A stretch of 11,995 nucleotides of DNA from JAVEYA01 sp034003745. Lineage in GTDB: Bacteria; Bacillota; Peptococcia; DRI-13; PHAD01. The DNA lies in NCBI GenBank assembly GCA_034003745.1, contig JAVEYA010000072.1, forward strand, positions 1 through 11,995, read 5' to 3'. Below, piece by piece: positions 7,793 through 11,995 of this stretch (within the stretch, counting starts at the first letter, position 1; each line of letters starts with the position of its first letter). The position numbers and the translations under genes were made by a program. The notes beneath the pieces were generated by a model, which had not been told where the DNA came from, did not search any database, and saw nothing but the letters and a program-made list of their open reading frames with translations.

Positions 7793-7845
7793 AAAAGAAC
7801 TTTCGCTCAAAAGGAGCAATCCTTCAAGCAGAAAGTTCTTTTTTT
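7793..7845 (+). terminator. Branched intrinsic terminator after ackA
   Basis: A 12-bp perfect outer stem (AAAAGAACTTTC 7793-7804 with GAAAGTTCTTTT 7831-7842) runs into a T-run ending at 7845. The 26-base interior can form an inner hairpin AAGGA-GCAA-TCCTT (7811-7824, GNRA-type tetraloop) or an alternative GCTC/GAGC pairing (7805-7817). It ends the ackA transcript. Confidence 0.82.
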
Positions 7846-7850
7846 CGTCC

Positions 7851-7882
7851 TTAACACATTTAGCCGCACTGCCTTATATAAT
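7851..7882 (+). promoter_or_regulatory. Candidate promoter of the PdxT-like gene
   Basis: TTAACA (7851-7856) lies just after the ackA terminator and upstream of TTATATAAT (7874-7882). Spacing is 17 bases to TTATAT or 20 to the better TATAAT hexamer, so the exact -10 is unclear. The start would fall 15-25 bases before the Shine-Dalgarno region (GAAGGCGGGGGG, 7890-7903). Confidence 0.45.
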
Positions 7883-7910
7883 AAAAACGAAGAAGGCGGG
7901 GGGCGAAAAC

Positions 7911-8492
7911 ATGCTGACGATCGGGAAATTGGATCTGGATAATAAACTGGGCGGCTGTTATATTTTAGCGAAACAACAGATGCGTATCCTGAACCTGGAA
8001 GAGCCGGAGACTTTAGCAGAGGTACAAGGACTGATCATTAGCGGCCGGTCCGCGGAAAAGTACCGGTTATTTTTAAGTGACGCCGTCTGGGCAGAAAATC
8101 TCCAACAAGTCTTCTCCCGGAGAATGCCTATCTTCGGCCTGGGGTACGGACTTTTGCTTTTGTCTGAACAGATCGGCGGAGAAAACGGGTTAGGCCAGAA
8201 AGGGTTGAATATCACTGTGACAGCAGAGTTCGGACGAGAGGCCCAGGCAGAAACCGGTGAAGTCCTGATTCCGGCATATGGCGGCAAGCCGCTGGCGGGG
8301 ATAGGCTATGCCAATCTGCGCATCGCGGAAGTCGGACCCAATGTCGGCATTCTCGGGTGGGACAGAGGGGAAGCGGTATTGGTCCGGCAGGGCAATTATC
8401 TGGGCGCATCCTTTTATACGGATATTCAACAAAACCTGGAGATTTACGACTATTTTTTCCGGATGGTCAGCGATTACCGCCGCTATAAATAA
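7911..8492 (+). CDS. PdxT-like class I glutamine amidotransferase homologue lacking the catalytic triad
   Basis: The 193-aa protein aligns over its whole length with PdxT, the glutaminase subunit of pyridoxal 5'-phosphate synthase: identical MLTIG start, VQGLIISG for VDGLILPG, PIFGLGYGLLLLSEQI for PMFGTCAGLIILAKEI, ITVTAEFGR for VVVERNSFGR, VRQGNYLGASF for AKQGQFLGCSF, and a matching tail (comparison with B. subtilis PdxT recalled from memory). The nucleophile Cys is Gly78, the catalytic His is Tyr169, the partner Glu is Asp171, and GGES reads GRSA. It cannot be an ordinary glutaminase. The frame is intact, with a good ribosome-binding site, ATG start and own promoter, and base use like its neighbours. 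pdxS is not adjacent. It sits between gyrA and serS, where Firmicutes keep pdxS-pdxT. Its function is unknown: a repurposed pseudoenzyme or a decaying relic. Confidence 0.8.
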   Translation: MLTIGKLDLDNKLGGCYILAKQQMRILNLEEPETLAEVQGLIISGRSAEKYRLFLSDAVWAENLQQVFSRRMPIFGLGYGLLLLSEQIGGENGLGQKGLNITVTAEFGREAQAETGEVLIPAYGGKPLAGIGYANLRIAEVGPNVGILGWDRGEAVLVRQGNYLGASFYTDIQQNLEIYDYFFRMVSDYRRYK

Positions 8493-8520
8493 GCGGACCA
8501 CAAGTAAGTAGAGCAGGGCC

Positions 8521-8549
8521 TTGCATTTACCCGGGATTTGAGGTAAAAT
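8521..8549 (+). promoter_or_regulatory. Promoter of the T-box-serA-serS operon
   Basis: TTGCAT (8521-8526), a 17-base spacer and TAAAAT (8544-8549) form a good sigma-A promoter. Transcription would begin near 8556, about 25 bases before the first T-box element. No terminator is visible between the PdxT-like gene and this promoter, so read-through into the leader is possible. Confidence 0.7.
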
Positions 8550-8580
8550 GTCTCCATAACTTAACAACACGAATAAACGC

Positions 8581-8807
8581 TGAAGGGGAAAAGTAAGCGG
8601 CACAAGCTTTTAAAGAGAGTTGGCGGCTGGTGCAAGCCAACAAAGCAGCTGTGGAATTCCACCCCGGAGTCCGGGCGAAAACCGGCGGTACTCAGACCGT
8701 TAACCCTGAGAAATTAAGCGGGCCGTGTGCAGACGCGGCTAAAGTGGGTGGCACCGCGGGAAGTAAGCTCCCGTCCCTGAATTCAAAGTTCAGGTACGGG
8801 AGTTTTT
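8581..8807 (+). promoter_or_regulatory. Serine-specific T-box leader riboswitch
   Basis: A T-box senses uncharged tRNA and then blocks a terminator. Stem I starts with GGGG (8585-8588, pairing with CCCC 8662-8665) and has the AGTA motif of the specifier loop (8592-8595), the AGAGAG motif (8614-8619) and the distal-loop GGTGCAAG (8629-8636). The opposite strand of the specifier loop reads GAAT-TCC-A, giving specifier TCC (Ser, 8658-8660) followed by the usual A. The T-box core GTGGGTGGCACCGCGGG is at 8744-8760; its bulge TGGC (8749-8752) pairs with NCCA ends having discriminator G, which is the base (G11903) of the tRNA-Ser encoded downstream. Both tests agree on serine. The reading TTC (Phe) one base earlier would be followed by C and is disfavoured. 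The leader controls serA and serS. Confidence 0.92.
8768..8807 (+). terminator. T-box-controlled attenuator
   Basis: The stem is CTCCCGT (8768-8774) with ACGGGAG (8796-8802), then after a C/T mismatch CCTGAA (8776-8781) with TTCAGG (8789-8794). The loop is TTCAAAG, followed by TTTTT (8803-8807). The 5' arm TCCCG can instead pair with CGGGA in the T-box core to form the antiterminator when uncharged tRNA-Ser is bound. Confidence 0.9.
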
Positions 8808-8857
8808 ATATTTCTTTGGCAGGCTTTTGGACAACAATAATTAAGGGGGAAAGAAAG

Positions 8858-10441
8858 ATGAAAGTATTGGTTTGCGACCCGATTTCCGATAAAGGGCTGG
8901 AAATCTTAAAGAGTGAGCCGGGCATTCAGGTGGATGTACACTTGAAGAAGACGGAAGAGGAATTGTGCGCCCTGGCAGGGGATTATCAAGGGATTGTGGT
9001 GCGCAGCGAAACAAAAATAACCAAAAAAATCCTCGAACACGCCAAGCAATTAAAAGTCGTCGGTCGGGCCGGTGTAGGCATTGACAATATTGATGTGGAA
9101 GCGGCTACCTTGGCTGGCGTGGTGGTAGTGAATACCCCCGACGGCAATACCATCTCCGCGGCGGAACTGACTATGGGGATGATGCTGGCAATGGCCCGGC
9201 ATATTCCGCAGGCCGACCAATCGCTCCGGCAAGGCCAGTGGAACCGTTCCAAATATGTGGGGGTGGAGCTGCATGGCAAGACTCTGGGCATCATCGGCTT
9301 CGGCAAAATCGGCTCGGAAGTGGGCAGGAGAAGCAAGGCTTTCGGTATGAACATCCTGGCGTATGACCCGTATATCAATGTGGAATCCGCCAAGCGGGCA
9401 GGAGTAGAAGCGGCCAGTCTGGATACATTATTAAAAGAAAGTGATATTATTACCGTCCACATGCCGCTGACCTCCGAAACCAAGCATATGATCTGCCATG
9501 AGCAGTTCGCCAAGATGAAAGAAGGCGTGCGTATTCTGAACGTGGCCCGGGGCGGAATTATCGATGAGGACGCGCTGTATGAAGCGGTCAAGAATAAAAA
9601 AGTGGCCGGCGCAGCGCTGGACGTCTATGAGAAAGAGCCCATCACCGAGAGCCCGTTATTCGGCCTGCCCGAAGTGATCGTTACGCCCCACCTTGGCGCC
9701 TCCACCGCGGAAGCCCAGGTCAACGTAGCCATTGACGTTACTTACGAGATCTTAAGAGTACTGCGCGGGGAACCGGTCCAGAATGCGGTCAATATCCCCT
9801 TTATCAAGCCGGAATTGCGCGCTGTCCTGGAGCCGTATACCGTGCTGACGGAGAGATTGGGCAAATTGGCTTCCTGCTTGTCCGCAGGCCCCATTGATGA
9901 TATTTCCATCCAATATGTCGGGGAAATCGCCGAATACGACCTGGAATCCCTGACCAACACCTTTTTAAAGGGACTCTTGCGGCCGATTATGCATGAAGCC
10001 GTGAACTATGTTAATGCGCCTATTGTAGCCAGGCAGCGGGGCATCGCCGTCAAGGAGATCATGAATGCCCAAAGCCAGGACTATACCAATCAGGTCATCA
10101 TCACGCTCCAGGGCAATAAAAAATGGACGCGTTCCTTTACCGGCACAGTCTTTAAAAATAACGAAATGAAAATCTTGCGCATCGACCAGTTCTCCTTGGA
10201 TATTCAGCCTACCGGAAACCTGGTCATTATCCAGCATCGCGACCGGCCTAAGCTGGTGGGACAAATCGGCATGGTCCTGGGAGAGTCCGACATCAATATC
10301 GCCGGTATGCAGCTGGCCCGGGAGGCCCAAGGCGGGAACGCCCTGATGATCTTAACCGTAGATAACGTCGTGGATGATCAGGTGATGGAAAAAATACTGA
10401 AAGTAAGCGACATCAAGAGCGCAACACATGTAGCTTTTTAA
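8858..10441 (+). CDS. serA: D-3-phosphoglycerate dehydrogenase
   Basis: SerA oxidises 3-phosphoglycerate to 3-phosphohydroxypyruvate with NAD, the first step of serine synthesis. The 527-aa product is the long form. It has a catalytic/NAD domain with GIIGFGKIG (144-152) and catalytic R231 (ARGG), E260 (EKEP) and H278 (PHLGAST); an intervening regulatory domain at about 320-450; and a C-terminal ACT domain from about 453 (GNLVIIQHRDRPKLVGQIG), the usual serine-feedback site. The start is ATG 8858 with AAGGGGGA at 8843-8850, 7 bases upstream. The frame is open further upstream, but that stretch is the T-box leader and cannot be coding. serS follows after 25 bases, so both share the T-box. serB and serC are not in the window. 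Confidence 0.97.
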   Translation: MKVLVCDPISDKGLEILKSEPGIQVDVHLKKTEEELCALAGDYQGIVVRSETKITKKILEHAKQLKVVGRAGVGIDNIDVEAATLAGVVVVNTPDGNTISAAELTMGMMLAMARHIPQADQSLRQGQWNRSKYVGVELHGKTLGIIGFGKIGSEVGRRSKAFGMNILAYDPYINVESAKRAGVEAASLDTLLKESDIITVHMPLTSETKHMICHEQFAKMKEGVRILNVARGGIIDEDALYEAVKNKKVAGAALDVYEKEPITESPLFGLPEVIVTPHLGASTAEAQVNVAIDVTYEILRVLRGEPVQNAVNIPFIKPELRAVLEPYTVLTERLGKLASCLSAGPIDDISIQYVGEIAEYDLESLTNTFLKGLLRPIMHEAVNYVNAPIVARQRGIAVKEIMNAQSQDYTNQVIITLQGNKKWTRSFTGTVFKNNEMKILRIDQFSLDIQPTGNLVIIQHRDRPKLVGQIGMVLGESDINIAGMQLAREAQGGNALMILTVDNVVDDQVMEKILKVSDIKSATHVAF

Positions 10442-10466
10442 AGGGCAAGGAAAGGGGAAGCAAATC

Positions 10467-11750
10467 ATGCTGGATATCAAACAGATCAGAAATAATCCCG
10501 AGAGTATCAAAGCTAGTTTGCTGAAACGAAATAACTCCACGGAAGCGGTGGAGCAATTCCTGAAAATCGATGAAGAACGTCGAAAGAAGCTCTATTTGGC
10601 TGAAGAGCTGAAAAGCAAGAGAAATAAAGTTTCCGAACAAATCGGGATACTGAAAAAAAATGGACAGAATGCGGATGATCTGATGCAGGAGATGAAGGCT
10701 GTCTCTCAGCAGATTAAAGACTGGGATGAAGAGATCAGGGGTATCGACGAAAAACTGCAAACCCTGATGCTGAGGATCCCCAACGTGCCCCATGAGACGG
10801 TTCCCGCAGGCCCCGACGAGAGTGCGAACCGCCTGGAGCGTCGTTGGGGTACGCCAAAACAGATAAGTTTTACCCCGAAACCTCATTGGGAGATCGGTGA
10901 AAACTTAAAGATTTTGGACTTTGAACGGGCCGCCAAAGTCACCGGCGCACGCTTTGCCTTCTACAAAGGGTTAGGCGCGAGACTGGAGCGCGCTCTAATC
11001 AATTTTATGCTGGATTTGCATATTAATGAACACGGTTACACGGAGCTTATCCCGCCTTTTATGGTGAACCGGGACAGTATGATCGGCACCGGCCAGCTGC
11101 CTAAATTTGAAGAAGACATGTTCCATCTGGAGAATGTCGATTATTTCCTGATTCCCACAGCGGAAGTACCGGTAACGAATATTTATCGGGAAGAGATTTT
11201 GAACGCGGAGGATCTCCCCATTTACCATGTCGCTTATACACCGTGTTTCCGCGCAGAGGCCGGCTCGGCCGGACGGGATACCCGCGGCCTGATTCGGCAG
11301 CATCAATTCAATAAAGTCGAACTGGTTAAATTTGTCCATCCTGAACACTCCTATGCTGAGCTGGAAAAGCTCACCAATAACGCGGAAAAGGTCCTGCAGC
11401 TTCTGGAGATTCCTTATCAGGTGGTCTGCCTCTCCACGGGCGATATGGGCTTTTCTTCCGCTAAAACCTATGATATTGAAGTCTGGCTGCCCTCCTTCAA
11501 TACCTACCGGGAGATTTCTTCCTGCAGCAATTTTGAAGATTTTCAGGCGCGCCGGGCCAATATCCGCTTCCGTTCACCGCTAAGCGGCAAGCCGGAATTC
11601 ATACATACTTTAAACGGCTCCGGCTTGGCTATTGGACGCACTACAGCCGCCATCCTGGAAAATTATCAGGACGCCGACGGCAATGTAATCATTCCCAAAG
11701 TCTTGCGTCCCTATATGGGAGGCATTGACCGCATCACTTCCGGCTGTTGA
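10467..11750 (+). CDS. serS: Seryl-tRNA synthetase
   Basis: SerRS charges tRNA-Ser (and tRNA-Sec where present) with serine. The 427 aa match the bacterial length. The N-terminus (MLDIKQIRNNPESIK) leads into the long charged helical arm (about 30-105) that grips the long variable arm of tRNA-Ser. The class II core follows: motif 1 around NEHGYTELIPPFMV, motif 2 FRAEAGSAGRDTRGLIRQHQF from F261, and motif 3 NGSGLAIGRTTAAILENYQ with R391. Start ATG 10467 is preceded by AAGGAAAGGGG. It is the second gene of the T-box operon. Its TGA stop lies inside the -35 box of the tRNA-Ser promoter, and no terminator separates serS from the tRNA, so some tRNA may come from read-through. Confidence 0.98.
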   Translation: MLDIKQIRNNPESIKASLLKRNNSTEAVEQFLKIDEERRKKLYLAEELKSKRNKVSEQIGILKKNGQNADDLMQEMKAVSQQIKDWDEEIRGIDEKLQTLMLRIPNVPHETVPAGPDESANRLERRWGTPKQISFTPKPHWEIGENLKILDFERAAKVTGARFAFYKGLGARLERALINFMLDLHINEHGYTELIPPFMVNRDSMIGTGQLPKFEEDMFHLENVDYFLIPTAEVPVTNIYREEILNAEDLPIYHVAYTPCFRAEAGSAGRDTRGLIRQHQFNKVELVKFVHPEHSYAELEKLTNNAEKVLQLLEIPYQVVCLSTGDMGFSSAKTYDIEVWLPSFNTYREISSCSNFEDFQARRANIRFRSPLSGKPEFIHTLNGSGLAIGRTTAAILENYQDADGNVIIPKVLRPYMGGIDRITSGC

Positions 11751-11776
11751 CAGTTAACGGAATCTCATGTTATATT
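11747..11776 (+). promoter_or_regulatory. tRNA-Ser promoter overlapping the serS stop
   Basis: Consensus TTGACA (11747-11752) contains the serS TGA. After 18 bases comes TATATT (11771-11776), preceded by TGT, an extended -10. Transcription would begin near 11783, about 34 bases before the tRNA. It is one of the strongest promoter matches in the window, as expected for a stable RNA. Confidence 0.78.
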
Positions 11777-11816
11777 AGTTTTTGCCTGTCGCGAAAAAAT
11801 GCAAAAAAAGCCACCC

Positions 11817-11906
11817 GGAGGGGTGTCCGAGCGGTTGAAGGAGGCGGTCTTGAAAACCGTTGAAGTCGCGAGGCTTCCGTGGGTTCGAATCCCACCCCCT
11901 CCGCCA
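11817..11906 (+). tRNA. tRNA-Ser, anticodon TGA
   Basis: The 90-nt class II tRNA has acceptor stem GGAGGGG (11817-11823) / CCCCTCC (11896-11902), discriminator G11903 and an encoded CCA (11904-11906). The anticodon stem is GCGGT/ACCGT with loop CTTGAAA, giving anticodon TGA (11851-11853), which reads UCA and, by wobble, other UCN codons. A long variable arm follows, as needed for SerRS. The T-arm is GTGGG-TTCGAAT-CCCAC (11879-11895). It lies just after serS, as in B. subtilis. The downstream hairpin ends its transcript. Confidence 0.98.
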
Positions 11907-11916
11907 TATGATGATG

Positions 11917-11944
11917 AAAACACACCATTGCAGGTGTGTTTTTT
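11917..11944 (+). terminator. Terminator after tRNA-Ser
   Basis: A 10-bp perfect stem AAAACACACC (11917-11926) / GGTGTGTTTT (11933-11942) has loop ATTGCA and a T-run to 11944. It starts 11 bases after the tRNA CCA end. Confidence 0.85.
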
Positions 11945-11960
11945 GATTGTGTCACGAAGA

Positions 11961-11974
11961 GGATTCGAACCCAC
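11961..11974 (-). repeat. Inverted 14-base copy of the tRNA T-arm at the window edge
   Basis: GGATTCGAACCCAC is the exact reverse complement of GTGGGTTCGAATCC in the T-arm of the tRNA-Ser (11879-11892). On the minus strand it could mark the 3' part of another tRNA gene that continues past the window edge. The T-stem it would form (GTGGG against CCTCT) is poor and no CCA follows at the expected place, so a degenerate remnant or chance similarity is equally possible. Confidence 0.4.
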
Positions 11975-11995
11975 CGAGGGGTTTGGGGGCCGAGC

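Noticed and set aside
8630..8857. 76-codon N-terminal extension of serA
   Set aside because: The stretch lies in the T-box leader and its attenuator, and the ribosome-binding site and conserved MKVLVCDP start place the true start at ATG 8858.
11765..11974. Minus-strand open frames across the tRNA (reading GVGFEPTEASRLQRF...)
   Set aside because: This is the well-known false protein obtained by translating the antisense strand of a tRNA-Ser gene. The tRNA structure fully explains the sequence.
1..11995. CRISPR arrays, insertion sequences, prophage or integrase genes
   Set aside because: No regularly spaced repeats, transposase or integrase motifs, or flanking direct repeats were seen.

Overview
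The window is about 12 kb of chromosomal housekeeping DNA with every recognisable protein gene on the + strand. Gene content and order (recF, remB, gyrB, gyrA, then a pdxT-like gene, serS and tRNA-Ser) match the origin-proximal region of Firmicutes such as Bacillus subtilis (recF-yaaB/remB-gyrB-gyrA-...-pdxS-pdxT-serS-tRNA-Ser, recalled from memory). Strong Shine-Dalgarno sites, frequent TTG/GTG starts, sigma-A-type promoters, a serine T-box leader and an acetate kinase fit a Firmicute, most likely an anaerobic or fermentative Clostridia-type organism with mid-range GC. The species cannot be fixed from this window.

Layout. Positions 1-3371 hold a tight cluster: the tail of an upstream reading frame, recF (TTG start), remB (GTG start) and gyrB (TTG start), with gaps of 7-36 bases, closed by a hairpin after gyrB. 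Positions 3372-3955 hold a stand-alone receiver-domain response regulator with its own promoter and a strong intrinsic terminator, placed between the two gyrase subunit genes. The apparent gyrA promoter is built into that terminator, with its -35 box in the hairpin loop and right arm. gyrA (TTG start, 812 aa) is followed by ackA (TTG start, 403 aa) behind its own promoter, and by a branched terminator.

From 7846 to 8492 there is a short gene that aligns end to end with the glutaminase subunit PdxT but has lost all three residues of the Cys-His-Glu triad and the GGES motif. Its partner gene pdxS is not in the window, although the gene sits in the pdxT slot of the conserved order. It is the most unusual gene here and looks like a maintained pseudoenzyme or a recent relic.

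From 8521 to the end is a serine-metabolism block. A sigma-A promoter drives a T-box leader whose specifier (TCC) and discriminator-pairing bulge (TGGC) both fit tRNA-Ser. The leader controls serA (serine biosynthesis) and serS (serine charging) as an operon. A consensus promoter overlapping the serS stop codon drives tRNA-Ser(UGA), which is followed by a terminator. At the right edge a 14-base copy of the tRNA T-arm lies in inverted orientation.
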